Counted from the stretch's first letter, positions 54,077-63,714 are shown. The stretch: 64,000 bases of DNA from an uncultured Bacteroidota bacterium (GCA_903882805.1 CAIRYK010000009.1:39988-103987), one strand, 5' to 3'. Made by a program: numbers and translations. Notes: generated from the letters alone by a model not told the origin.

Positions 54077-54124
54077 CCCCGGGCTTCGCCACGGGGCTAC
54101 GCATATTCAAGCCCATTCGGGCTT
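54077..54124. repeat. Pair of REP-like hairpins
   Basis: Two adjacent small palindromes: CCCCG (54077-54081) with CGGGG (54092-54096), and AAGCCC (54109-54114) with GGGCTT (54119-54124). The second ends in a T run and could also act as a terminator on the plus strand. Confidence 0.45.
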
Positions 54125-54210
54125 TTAATTATATAGTAATTATTGTGTATGTTTTTATGCGTGATTGTCAGATTTCCCCCATTGCGCGAGTATTCTGAAT
54201 GATTACTCGT

Positions 54211-54333
54211 CTAACTAAAGTACTCGGTTTGTAAGCGCGCTACCAGCTTGTCCTTGTAATTATCAATTCCCGTTACGAAAATTCTAAGTCTCTGTATTAT
54301 ATCCTTTGTATATGATAATCCCAATTTAGCCAT
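54211..54333 (-). CDS. Possible 40-residue small protein
   Basis: Minus-strand frame from ATG (54333) to TAG (54211), 40 residues, beginning MAKLGLSYTKDIIQRLRIF and ending KLVARLQTEYFS. Composition is protein-like: mixed basic/hydrophobic, predicted as two helices. TAGGTTTG, a perfect TAnnTTTG box, lies 42 nt upstream (54383-54376), and a GCG/CCC-GGG/CGC hairpin sits 4 nt before the ATG. I recognise no family; it may also be the remnant of a longer gene. Confidence 0.35.
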   Translation of the reverse strand: MAKLGLSYTKDIIQRLRIFVTGIDNYKDKLVARLQTEYFS

Positions 54334-54452
54334 TGTTGCGACCCTACGGGACGCAGCTAATAGACGACATAACTACAAACCTATTGTACCTAACGGCGCA
54401 ATGACATGTATTGGCTCCGAATTCTAATCGATTTGGTAGTATACCCTCAAAC

Positions 54453-54486
54453 AAAAAAGCTGCCCCGCAACGCGAGACAGCTTTTC
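54453..54486 (-). terminator. Terminator of adhesin 3
   Basis: Minus strand: AAAAGCTG (54485-54478) pairs with CAGCTTTT (54462-54455), partly continued by a GCG/CGC stem, then a T6 tract; 25 nt after the stop of the 54512-60640 gene. Confidence 0.8.
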
Positions 54487-54511
54487 CTGAAAACAAATAA
54501 TCAATCCCTTG

Positions 54512-57500
54512 TTACTTCATTATTTCTATCATTTGGCGGTAACTCAGGTTGCCGGCATTGATGCGGACTATGTAGCTGCCTGCCGCATAAGCAGATAGAT
54601 TGAGCGTTACATTGTGCGGCTGCCTGTTGTCGGTTACGGTTTGGGCTATTGCCTTGCCGGTAATGTCGAACACGCTAATGGTAGCGCCCTGTTGGGTAGC
54701 AGGTATTTCTATAGTAAATATACCGTTTGATGGGTTGGGGTATATGGCTATGTTGGCCAATGCCGCCGGGGTAGGCGTAACGCTTACATAACATTCTGCA
54801 TGACTTTTAACTTTTATTACCAGTCGGGCAGTTGCTGTGCCGCATGGGGTGGTAACTGAATAGCGGATAGTATCTATACCAGATGCTACGCCTGTAACAA
54901 TACCCGTGCTGCCCACTGTAGCGATTGCTGTGTTGCTGCTGCTCCAGTCGCCGCCCAATGTTGGGTTGAACAAATGGATGGTATCGCCTTCGCATACACT
55001 GTCGGCGCCCACAATAGTTGTGTCTACTGTCGGCAATGCGATTACGGTGTCTATGTAGGTGGCGTTAGCTGTGCCGCAACTGTTGGTTACGCTATAGGTT
55101 ATGGTTACAATTCCTGCAGCTACGCCCGTTACGGCGCCTGCGCCCGCTACTGTGGCTATTGCTGTGTTGCTGCTTGTCCAGCTACCACCTGTTACCGATG
55201 GGGTTAGGGTGATGTTGCTGCCTGCACACAAAGTGGTCGGTCCGCTAATTGTTCCGGCTACTGGTAGCGGGTTTACACTAAGCGTAGCAGTTGCTGCGCA
55301 GCCTGTAGGAAGTGTATAAGTAATAACAGTTGTGCCTGCGCTTACGCCTGTGGCTATACCTGTTGCAGACCCTATAGTAGCAATGCCCGTACTGCCGCTG
55401 CTCCATGCGCCGCCGGCAACGGTGTTGGTAAGCGTGGTATTAGCGCCTGCGCAAACAACCAGCGTACCGCCAATAGCTGCTGGTAAAGGACGAACAGTAA
55501 CCACCGTAGTAGCCGAACAACCTGTAGGTAATTGGTAAGTGATGGTTGATGTGCCTGCGCTAACGCCTGTAGCTATGCCGCTGGTAGAGCCAATTGTGGC
55601 GACGCCAGTGCTGCCGCTGCTCCATGTTCCGCCCGGTACGCTATTGCTGAGCGTAGTTGTGGCGCCCTGGCACACAGAGGTTGTTCCCCCTATGGCTGAA
55701 GGCGCAGCGTTTACAGTAAATACGGTAGTAGCAATACAGCCCGTAGGTAGCGCATAGGTAATGGTAGTAGTGCCTGCCGCTATGCCAGTAGCCAATCCGC
55801 TCGATGAGCCGATGGTTGCTATAGCCGGCGCGCCGCTTATCCATGAGCCGCCTGAAGTAGTATTGGTAAGAGTTGTGGTAGCGCCTGCGCATATTGTGGT
55901 TGTGCCAGCTATTGCTGCAGGTAGCGGATTGACGATAATAGAAGCGGTAGCCAGACAACCGGTTGGCAGTGCATAAGTAATAATGGATGTGCCTGCGGCA
56001 ATGCCGGTAACAATACCCGAAGCAGAACCTACCGTTGCGGTAAGCGCGCTCGAGCTGCTCCATGTTCCGCCGGTTGTGGTAGAGCTGAGCGTTGTGGTGA
56101 GGCCCACACAAACGCTTGGCGCTCCGGTGATAGCCGCAGGTAACGGATGGATGGTAAATAGCGCAGTAGCTATACAACCCGTGCCGAGGCGATAGGTTAT
56201 AACGCTTGTGCCGGCGGTAACTCCGGTCACAATACCGCTTGCCGAACCTATTGTAGCGTTAGCGCTGCCGCTGCTCCATACACCACCCGCAGTAGCATCG
56301 GCAAGGGTAGAGGTGGCGCCTACGCAAGCGCTCAACGAGCCGGTAATGGCCGCCGGCGTTGGGTTGACGGTAATAATTGTCGTTGCTATACAGCCGGTAG
56401 GCAGTGTATAGGTGATATCGGCAGTGCCTGCCGCTACTCCCAGGGCTACGCCGGTTGTAGAACCTATAACGGCTACGCCTGTAGCGCCGCTGCTCCAAGC
56501 GCCGCCACCGGCATCGGTAAGCGTTGTGGTTTGGCCTGTACAAATGGTTGTGGTTCCGGTAATTGTACCCGGGATCGGATTGACAGTAATATTACGAACC
56601 GCAATACAACCGGTGCCGATGGTATAGGTAATTGTAGCGGTGCCTGCCGCTATACCGGTTACATTGCCAGCGCCATCTACGTCGGCTATCAGCGTAGCGC
56701 TACTGCTCCAAACGCCGCCGGGTGTGGCATCGGTATAGGCAGTGGTGGCGCCAACGCAAACTGCTGATGCGCCTGTGATAGCAGCCGGTAGCGGGTTGAT
56801 GGTAACAATATCGGTAATCATACAGCCCGTGCTAAGTGTATAGCTAATGGTAGATGTACCCGTTGTAAGTCCGCTAACGATACCTGAAACAGACCCAACT
56901 GTTGCCACCAACGGGCTACCGCTGGTCCAGCGACCGCCGGATATAGAGTTAGTGAGCGTTGTTGTGCCGCCAACGCATGCCGCCAATGTGCCGCCAATAG
57001 CTGTAGGTGTAGCATTAATGGTTACAGTACGCGTTGCAAAGCAGCCCGAAGGAACAATATAGCTGATAACTGCTATACCTGCGCTAACGCCGGTTACAAT
57101 ACCGGTGGTTGCGCCCACAGTGGCATTGGCATTGCTGCTGCTCCATGTTCCGCCTGCCGTTGCGTCGGCGAGGGTAGTAGTAAGCCCCTCGCATACGGTT
57201 GCTGTTCCGGTTATTGCTGCGGGCGTTGGCGTAACAGTAACCACAGTAGTTACCGCGCAACCCGTGCCTAATGAGTAAGAAATAGTAGCAGTGCCCAGTG
57301 CAATGCCGCCCACTACGCCGCTCGTAAGGCCTACGTTGGCTATAGCAGGTGCGCTGCTCGTCCATGTTCCACCGCCGCTATTAGTAAGCGCTGATGTGCC
57401 GCCCAGACATACATTGGTGTTGCCGACAATAGGGCTGGGGCCGGAAACTACAGTAACTGTAGATGTAGAAACACAACCTAAAGGTGTGGTATAGGTAATT

Positions 57501-60500
57501 GTAGTAGTGCCTGCGGCGATAGCAGACAGAACACCGGTACTCAAGCCAATAGTGGCGATACCGGTAGCGCCGCTAATCCAGGTTCCGCCGCTTACGGTAT
57601 TAGTGAGCGTTGTTGTCAGTCCTGCGCAAATAGAGGTAAGACCGCCTATAGCCGAGCGAGGATTGACAGTGAGGACCTGTGTCGTAATACATCCAGTAGG
57701 GAGGCGGTAGGTAATAGTACTTGTGCCAGCAGTAACTGTGGTAACGAGTCCGGTTGCTGAGCCAATAATAGCTACGCCGGTATTGCCGCTGCTCCATGTT
57801 CCGCCGCCAGAATTGGTGTAAATACCGCCAAGACCCAGGCAAATGTTTGCAGGTCCGGTTATTGCTGACGGAAGCGGGTTTACGGTAACCGTAGCCGTAC
57901 GGCTACAGCCAGTGGCTATTGTGTAGGTTATAACAGAAGTTCCTTCTGATACTCCCGTAACTAAGCCCGTTAAACTACCTATGGTGGCAACTGCAGTGTT
58001 ACCGCTTGTCCAAGTTCCACCGCCGGTAGCGCTCAGAGATGTGGTAGCGCCCTGACAAACAGTGGTTGTGCCGGTAATAGCCGCCGGTAGCGGGTTTACG
58101 GTAAATACTATCGTTGTGCGGCATCCTGTGCCGGGTAGTGTATAAGTTATTATTGAGGTTCCTGCCGTTACGCCGGTTACAACACCTGTGGTAGAACCCA
58201 CAGTTGCATTACCGTTGCTGCTTGCCCACGTGCCGCCTCCGGAATTGCTCAAAGTAGATGTAGAGCCTATGCAGGCATTGGCGATACCCGAAATGGAAGA
58301 CGGCAATGGATTTACCGTAATTATTGTTGTAGTTCTGCAACCTGTAGTTGGCAAGGTGTAGGTAATAACTGATGTACCTGCAGATACGCCCGTTACCAAT
58401 CCAGTCGTAGACCCAATAGTAGCAACGCCTGTGCTGCTGCTGCTCCATGTTCCGCCGCCGGTATTGGTTAAGGTAGTTGTGTTACCCTGGCAAAGGCTTG
58501 TGGTCCCGCCAATAGCAGATGGCAGCGGGTTGACAAATGCATTGGTAGTTGTGTAGCAGCCTGTGGTTGCCAAACGGTAGGTAATGGTTGTGGCGCCAGA
58601 TGTTACTCCAGTTAGCACGCCGGTAAGCGACCCTATTGTTGCTACTGCCGTGTTAGAACTGATCCATGTTCCTCCGCTTGTGGCATCGCTTAGCGTGGTT
58701 GTTGCGCCTATACAAGCAGTTGTTGTACCGGTTATAGACGATGGCGGGGGATTTATGGTAAATACCGTGGTGGCAAAGCAACCAGTAGGTAATGCATAAG
58801 TAATAGTTGTAGTCCCTGCGCCTATTGCAAATACCGTACCTGCACCATCTATAGATGCAAGCGCACCGTCGCTGCTGCTCCATGTGCCGCCCGGTGTGGC
58901 GTCAGCAAGTGTGGCGGTAGCGCCAATGCATGCATTTGTAGCGCCGGTAATGGCTGCCGGTAGGGGATTAACGGTTATGGGAGCCGTGGTTGTGCAGCCT
59001 GTGGTGGGTAGTGTATATGTAATAGTTGCCGTGCCTAGCGCCGCGCCTGTTACTACGCCTGTTGTAGAGCCAATAGCCGCTATGCCGCTATTGCTGCTGC
59101 TCCATGTGCCGCCGCCGGCATCGGTTAGTGTAGTGGTTGCGCCAAGGCAAACTGTTGAACTTCCGCTTATGGCGCCGGGTAATGGATGAACGGTATAGGT
59201 GACAAACGAAGCGCAGCCTGTGCCGGGCAATGCGTAGGTAATGGTGGCTGTACCAGAGCTAACGCCCGTAGCAACTCCCGTAGTAGAGCCGATGGTAACA
59301 ATGGCTGTATTGCTACTGCTCCATGTTCCGCCGCCTGTGTTGGTGAGTGTTGAGCTATTGCCGGGGCAAGCGCTTGCAGTACCCGATATAGCGCCGGGGA
59401 GTGGGTTAACTGTTGCTACCGCAGTTGCTAAACAGCCTGTCGATAATCTGTAGGTGATAATTGACGTGCCAAGCGATACGCCGGTTAAAATACCTGAAGT
59501 AGAACCAATAGTTGCTACAGCTGTATTGCCACTGCTCCACAGTCCGCCGGCCGTAGCGTCGGTAACGGTCGATGTTCCAGAAAGGCACACATTTAGCCCG
59601 CCAGAAATAGCAGCTGGCAGCGGTAAAACAGTAAAGGTGGTTGTAGCTCTGCAGCCAGTTGATGATAATATGTAACTCATTGTTACTGTGCCGGTAGAAA
59701 TGCCGGTAACAACGCCTGTGGTAGAGCCGACTGTAGCAATAGCAGTGTTACTACTTTGCCATGTACCGCCCGGATAAATATCGATTAATGAAGTAGATTG
59801 ACCCAGACAAACCGATGTTGTGCCGGAAATTGCCGTTGGCGCAGGGTTAACGGTTATGGTTGTTACCGCATAGTTGCCGGGGTTAAGTCCGTAGGTAATA
59901 ACAGCAGTTCCTGCTGAAACCCCAGTGACCACACCTGTGGTGGACCCTATGGTAGCCACAGCGGTGTTTCCGCTGGCCCATGTACCGCACGTAGCAGTTT
60001 CAGTGAGTGTCGTAGTGCCACCCACGCAAACTGTAGTAGTACCGCCAATAGCAGGAACTTGTTCAGAGATCGAATAGGAAGTATTATTCCATTTGTCGCC
60101 AGTATTGTTTCCATTAAAGTTAACTGACATTAAAGTAGAGAAAAAATTTACACAACCTGTGCCGGCAGAAGGCGCAGTCCAGGGTATATTCATAACATAG
60201 GTTGTGCCGGCGCCGCCTATACCGGTTGTTGCTGCTATGGCAGAGTTATGTTCTACTATTCTTATAGAACTATATGTGCCCAAATGGGTACCCGATGGCG
60301 CCGATAGCGTTCCTGCATTGGTGGTGCTGCCGCTTACTACCGCCGACAACTGGAACCCGAAACGCGGAAGCGTAAATGAACCGCTTGTTTGGGTGCCAGT
60401 AAGTCTGATGGTATAGGAGTTGCCGGGTACATATTTAAATACCTGAATTCCCGCAGAGTCTAACTGTATCTGAACGGTTGTTGTACTTGTGGGCGATCCA

Positions 60501-60640
60501 TCGTGACAACTGCAACCAGCGCTGCCTGACGCCCCCGTAAGGTCGCCGGAACCGGATAAACCGGGCCCCGACTGATAGCTGGAAAGCACAACATAAAATA
60601 GTGCGCAGAGAAATGGTAGTAGGATAATTTTTTTCTTCAT
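54512..60640 (-). CDS. Giant T9SS-secreted protein with 24 Cys-paired Ig-like repeats
   Basis: 2042 residues. Signal peptide (about 1-22), then a 175-residue N-terminal domain with CSCH (Cys43, Cys45, His46), resembling the choice-of-anchor V domain of Bacteroidota surface proteins, in which a CxxCH-like motif sits at the same place. By my count 24 Ig-like repeats of the same Cys-paired type as in the 3705-residue protein follow (from about 197), then a T9SS type A sorting domain (IAIYPNPSNGIFTIEI, FDITGKAIAQ). Repeat 1 lacks the usual second Cys (PGNYAVTT) but has a new one (TATCGTW). LytR- and LytS-type genes lie directly upstream on the same strand. Predicted surface adhesin; ligand unknown. 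Confidence 0.92.
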   Translation of the reverse strand: MKKKIILLPFLCALFYVVLSSYQSGPGLSGSGDLTGASGSAGCSCHDGSPTSTTTVQIQLDSAGIQVFKYVPGNSYTIRLTGTQTSGSFTLPRFGFQLSAVVSGSTTNAGTLSAPSGTHLGTYSSIRIVEHNSAIAATTGIGGAGTTYVMNIPWTAPSAGTGCVNFFSTLMSVNFNGNNTGDKWNNTSYSISEQVPAIGGTTTVCVGGTTTLTETATCGTWASGNTAVATIGSTTGVVTGVSAGTAVITYGLNPGNYAVTTITVNPAPTAISGTTSVCLGQSTSLIDIYPGGTWQSSNTAIATVGSTTGVVTGISTGTVTMSYILSSTGCRATTTFTVLPLPAAISGGLNVCLSGTSTVTDATAGGLWSSGNTAVATIGSTSGILTGVSLGTSIITYRLSTGCLATAVATVNPLPGAISGTASACPGNSSTLTNTGGGTWSSSNTAIVTIGSTTGVATGVSSGTATITYALPGTGCASFVTYTVHPLPGAISGSSTVCLGATTTLTDAGGGTWSSSNSGIAAIGSTTGVVTGAALGTATITYTLPTTGCTTTAPITVNPLPAAITGATNACIGATATLADATPGGTWSSSDGALASIDGAGTVFAIGAGTTTITYALPTGCFATTVFTINPPPSSITGTTTACIGATTTLSDATSGGTWISSNTAVATIGSLTGVLTGVTSGATTITYRLATTGCYTTTNAFVNPLPSAIGGTTSLCQGNTTTLTNTGGGTWSSSSTGVATIGSTTGLVTGVSAGTSVITYTLPTTGCRTTTIITVNPLPSSISGIANACIGSTSTLSNSGGGTWASSNGNATVGSTTGVVTGVTAGTSIITYTLPGTGCRTTIVFTVNPLPAAITGTTTVCQGATTSLSATGGGTWTSGNTAVATIGSLTGLVTGVSEGTSVITYTIATGCSRTATVTVNPLPSAITGPANICLGLGGIYTNSGGGTWSSGNTGVAIIGSATGLVTTVTAGTSTITYRLPTGCITTQVLTVNPRSAIGGLTSICAGLTTTLTNTVSGGTWISGATGIATIGLSTGVLSAIAAGTTTITYTTPLGCVSTSTVTVVSGPSPIVGNTNVCLGGTSALTNSGGGTWTSSAPAIANVGLTSGVVGGIALGTATISYSLGTGCAVTTVVTVTPTPAAITGTATVCEGLTTTLADATAGGTWSSSNANATVGATTGIVTGVSAGIAVISYIVPSGCFATRTVTINATPTAIGGTLAACVGGTTTLTNSISGGRWTSGSPLVATVGSVSGIVSGLTTGTSTISYTLSTGCMITDIVTINPLPAAITGASAVCVGATTAYTDATPGGVWSSSATLIADVDGAGNVTGIAAGTATITYTIGTGCIAVRNITVNPIPGTITGTTTICTGQTTTLTDAGGGAWSSGATGVAVIGSTTGVALGVAAGTADITYTLPTGCIATTIITVNPTPAAITGSLSACVGATSTLADATAGGVWSSGSANATIGSASGIVTGVTAGTSVITYRLGTGCIATALFTIHPLPAAITGAPSVCVGLTTTLSSTTTGGTWSSSSALTATVGSASGIVTGIAAGTSIITYALPTGCLATASIIVNPLPAAIAGTTTICAGATTTLTNTTSGGSWISGAPAIATIGSSSGLATGIAAGTTTITYALPTGCIATTVFTVNAAPSAIGGTTSVCQGATTTLSNSVPGGTWSSGSTGVATIGSTSGIATGVSAGTSTITYQLPTGCSATTVVTVRPLPAAIGGTLVVCAGANTTLTNTVAGGAWSSGSTGIATIGSATGIATGVSAGTTVITYTLPTGCAATATLSVNPLPVAGTISGPTTLCAGSNITLTPSVTGGSWTSSNTAIATVAGAGAVTGVAAGIVTITYSVTNSCGTANATYIDTVIALPTVDTTIVGADSVCEGDTIHLFNPTLGGDWSSSNTAIATVGSTGIVTGVASGIDTIRYSVTTPCGTATARLVIKVKSHAECYVSVTPTPAALANIAIYPNPSNGIFTIEIPATQQGATISVFDITGKAIAQTVTDNRQPHNVTLNLSAYAAGSYIVRINAGNLSYRQMIEIMK

Positions 60641-60966
60641 TTTTTAGGATTTAATGCTTCTTTCAGATTTGTTTTGATAGTTGGTTTTATTGGGGCTGCC
60701 ATTAACAAACAAGTAAACGCTCAAATAGATGTATATACTTGTATTTTGGGTAAATGTAGTGAAATTTGGTAAATGTGCATAAAACATTACAAGTATTTAC
60801 CTAAAATGCGACAAACTGGCTATTTGGGGCGCTAAAACGGGATAACAAACAGATAAATTGTTTTGTTTTGATGTGTTAGCGCTACCAGACTAGTTAAAGT
60901 CGTTACAATAATTGTTTATTAACGCTGTTTTTTCGCCGTAACCCAAGTGTTAGTAGACGTTGGAAA
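60641..60966. other. Intergenic region upstream of adhesin 3
   Basis: 326 nt between the LytTR regulator gene and adhesin 3, no gene. It contains the GGTAAAT repeats at 60749-60801. An imperfect -7 box for adhesin 3 on the minus strand (TCTATTTG, 60729-60722) lies next to them. Confidence 0.5.
60749..60801. promoter_or_regulatory. Possible operator: repeated GGTAAATGT sites
   Basis: GGTAAATGT at 60749-60757 and again at 60768-60776 (19 bp apart, start to start) and an inverted near-copy (GGTAAATAC on the minus strand) at 60793-60801. They lie where the -33 region of adhesin 3 would be. LytTR regulators bind paired 9-bp direct repeats about two helical turns apart; the sequence here does not match the published consensus closely. 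Confidence 0.4.
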
Positions 60967-61731
60967 TCAGTATGGCAGTTCTCCGGCAAGCCATAGTTTA
61001 AAATCGGCGGCGCGTTCGGAGCTAACTATAGGAGGTTCCTTCACTGATGGATTTAATTTTACCAAAACCCGAGATTTTGTGTAGACTTTCATTTCATCAA
61101 TCGACTTTAGATTGATAAGATACTGTCGGTTTATTCGGAAGAAATTCTGAGGATTGAGCATTAGCTCAAGCGCATCCAGATTATAGTCCATAGGGTGCTT
61201 CTGTCCATCGAAAGAACGGGCATAGGTGTTTTTGTTTTCGCTGGTGCAGTAAGATATCTGGTCTACATCCAGTGTTTTGATGTGTTCGCCAAAACGAATG
61301 ATAAATCTCTTTTTATATTCGGTAGGTTTCGTAGTAGTTTCTTTTAATAAAGACTGCGGTGTTTTTTCAAATATCTGCCGGAATCTGCTCAGTTTTTGCA
61401 ACGCCAGTTGTAACTCAGTTTTTTTTACGGGCTTCAATAAATAGTCTATGCTGGTAGTTTTATAGGAGTCTACAGCAAATTTTGAATAGGCGGTGGTGAA
61501 TATCACCGGACAATCTATATCCACAAGTTTTAGGAGATCGAAGGCGGTACCGTCGGCAAGTTGCACGTCCATAATTACCAAATCAGGCGATGCGTTATTA
61601 GCGAACCAAGCAGTTGCGCTTTTTACCGTATCGTGGCTGGCAATAATTTCGGCTTGAGGAACAGTTTCTTTAAGCAAACCGGTGATTCTGTCTCTTGCCG
61701 GTTGTTCGTCTTCAATTAATACGATAGTCAT
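60967..61731 (-). CDS. LytTR-family response regulator
   Basis: 254 residues. Receiver domain with the phospho-acceptor Asp55 in DLVIMDVQLADG, Thr80 in FTTAYSK and Lys100 in YLLKPVK; an output LytTR domain from about 150 (FIIRFGEHIKTLDVDQISYC, FFRINRQYLINLKSID), which binds DNA direct repeats with ten-stranded beta architecture. It pairs with the LytS-type kinase encoded 184 nt upstream on the same strand. The giant adhesin 3 gene begins 326 nt downstream, so it is a candidate target. Confidence 0.93.
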   Translation of the reverse strand: MTIVLIEDEQPARDRITGLLKETVPQAEIIASHDTVKSATAWFANNASPDLVIMDVQLADGTAFDLLKLVDIDCPVIFTTAYSKFAVDSYKTTSIDYLLKPVKKTELQLALQKLSRFRQIFEKTPQSLLKETTTKPTEYKKRFIIRFGEHIKTLDVDQISYCTSENKNTYARSFDGQKHPMDYNLDALELMLNPQNFFRINRQYLINLKSIDEMKVYTKSRVLVKLNPSVKEPPIVSSERAADFKLWLAGELPY

Positions 61732-61915
61732 TTTTTGATGGTTTTTATAGAGGAGCGAATAGTTTGCCCAGATGTTAGCGCTGAAATAATGCTTGATGAC
61801 ATCAGAAAAAGTTGGGCATTAAGGTATATGTGCTACAAATTTCAGAAATAAACTACAAGAAAAACAAATTCATCGCAGTAGCTGCGGTTATTTAGTGTGT
61901 TTGCATAAAAATGCA

Positions 61916-63400
61916 TCACAACAATGGAAGTATTACCTTAAAATCGGTATTTTCTGTTCCGTACCTAACGGGTTTATCAGTAAGCAGACCATAACGTTTG
62001 GTGATATTTATAAGGCCTACTCCTTCGCCTTTTTCTTTGCTAAGTTTTGGTTGAATTTTATTGTACACAGTTATTTCGTGGTCGTTGGCGGTTATTGTTA
62101 TTTCCAATGGTTCTGTAGACGACACTACATTGTGTTTTATGGCATTTTCCAATAGCAGCTGTAATGCAAGAGGGACTATTTTTTTTGTACGCATCAATTC
62201 AGAGGGTATATCTACAACCAAGTGTAAGGCATTACCAAATCTTCCTTTTTGAATGGATAGATAATTGTCGAGAATAATCATTTCCTGAGATAACGATACC
62301 AGATCGTTGTCGTGATAGGTGAGTATATTTTGATATAAGCGCGAGAGGTTTTCGGTATATTCTACAGCAGTTTTTTGGTCTATTTCTATCAGGTGAGCCA
62401 AAGTATTCAGGCTGTTGAACAAGAAATGCGGATTAACCTGGCTTTTCAGATGCTCGTATTCCGAAAGGATTCGTTTTTGGCGGAGTGCGGCGATGTTTCG
62501 GAGGTTGTTTTCACGCATCTTAATCAATGAATATCCTAAAGCCAGCAACGCAGCAGCCGATAGCGTTAAAAACCAGTACTCCAGCCAGAAGGGGCGTGCA
62601 ATTGTGAATGAATAGCTGCTTTCTACTGCTTTTTCGAAGGTTTTGCCGGTTGTCGCCTGAACTTTAAACGTGTATGAGCCCGGAGGCAGGCGAGGATAGG
62701 TAACGGATCCGTCAGTTGTTTCTATCCATTGATCATAATATCCGTCCAGCAAATATCTGTACCTGATTGCCCTGGGGTTGAGGAGGTGAATACAATAGAA
62801 ATGAAAGCTAAAATAGTTTTCATCGTGTTTGAATTGCCTTCTTGCAGGCGGAGCATCCAGAAAGATGTAGGTGTTCTTAGCCCCGGTTGTCGTATCCAAA
62901 AGCGCGTTCAAACCGTCTTTTTGTGCTATCATCGCCAAATTATCCAGATAGGCAATTTTGCCAAGGCCTACGGCTTTGCCGGTAGTATAATAAGATAGCA
63001 TACTTTTTATGCCCGCAACTGTACAGTTATTTATATTTGCATCGTGGGTTTGTAAGGTATACTTTATCCATCCTTCCATAAACTGGTATAACAGTTCGCC
63101 GCTAATGCCATTAAACTTCATGGAATATCCCGGCATACTGATGTTGATGTCTGGGTTGCGTTGCAGCCAGGAAAGTACAAAGTCCTCAATCCGTGCACGC
63201 TCCTTCTTATTTATATTGAGCGGGGCGTTTTGCAGCCAATCAATACAAGGAACGACGTAATTAGTGTATTGCTGCATGTCGCTCCTTACATCTATATACA
63301 GATCTGCCGGTAGAGGTGTCTTTTGTTTTTGGCAAAACACTGATGCGTGGCAGAGTAGGCAAGCAACTAATAGCAGTAGTATCTTGTTAGGGTGGGGCAT
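61916..63400 (-). CDS. LytS/YehU-type sensor histidine kinase
   Basis: 494 residues. Signal peptide (about 1-24), a helical periplasmic part, a Y_Y_Y-like beta domain (about 195-265; IRYRYLLDGYYDQW, PPGSYTFKVQAT), one transmembrane helix (about 275-293) and a His_kinase (PF06580-type) domain: phospho-acceptor His325 in QVNPHFLFNSLNTL, N box LLLENAIKHNVV and G box GEGVGLINITKRYG. Periplasmic signal unknown; two-component partner of the LytTR regulator encoded next. Beta-propeller repeats usual in large relatives are missing, so the sensor is shortened. Confidence 0.92.
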   Translation of the reverse strand: MPHPNKILLLLVACLLCHASVFCQKQKTPLPADLYIDVRSDMQQYTNYVVPCIDWLQNAPLNINKKERARIEDFVLSWLQRNPDINISMPGYSMKFNGISGELLYQFMEGWIKYTLQTHDANINNCTVAGIKSMLSYYTTGKAVGLGKIAYLDNLAMIAQKDGLNALLDTTTGAKNTYIFLDAPPARRQFKHDENYFSFHFYCIHLLNPRAIRYRYLLDGYYDQWIETTDGSVTYPRLPPGSYTFKVQATTGKTFEKAVESSYSFTIARPFWLEYWFLTLSAAALLALGYSLIKMRENNLRNIAALRQKRILSEYEHLKSQVNPHFLFNSLNTLAHLIEIDQKTAVEYTENLSRLYQNILTYHDNDLVSLSQEMIILDNYLSIQKGRFGNALHLVVDIPSELMRTKKIVPLALQLLLENAIKHNVVSSTEPLEITITANDHEITVYNKIQPKLSKEKGEGVGLINITKRYGLLTDKPVRYGTENTDFKVILPLL

Positions 63401-63714
63401 TTTGAGCGGATTTGCAATACTAAACTACAATTTAAATGAGTAAACCAAGTTGCGCGATATACGGGAGTAAGGCAACAATTATTGTGGATTACCTTGATTG
63501 TCAGCTGGCAGGATGTTTTTTAAGGCTGCATTTAGTTGTTGTAATTTGTGTTTTGCGTTCGGCGTTCAATATTCAGGAATATAATTGGCGTATATACTAT
63601 GCATTTTGCCGTTGTAGATGGCTGAATGTTAGGTGGTTAGTTGTGTTGATTATTGCTAATTTAGAGTTTTGGCTGCGTAATTGTATATCTTGCATAGGAA
63701 ATCAGGGAATTAAA
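63401..63714. other. AT-rich intergenic region without a recognised gene
   Basis: About 310 nt. A 116-codon frame (63436-63786) covers it but runs over the first of the two promoters and has an improbable Cys/Trp-rich composition; rejected. Nothing else is seen until the tandem promoters. Confidence 0.5.

Larger units (their letters stand above)
53948..54452. other. Repeat- and hairpin-rich accessory-looking region
   Basis: About 500 nt. It holds a CCCCG/CGGGG hairpin with an inner GGC/GCC stem (54077-54096), AAGCCC-ATTC-GGGCTT (54109-54124), GCG-A-CCC-TAC-GGG-A-CGC (54338-54354), and a possible small gene (54211-54333). The short GC-rich palindromes in AT-rich surroundings look like REP-type extragenic elements. 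Confidence 0.45.

Noticed and set aside
52344..54333. An integrated mobile element or phage remnant from the toxin-antitoxin pair to the small gene
   Set aside because: Direct repeats and hairpins are suggestive, but there is no integrase, transposase or tRNA target; recorded only as an accessory-looking region.
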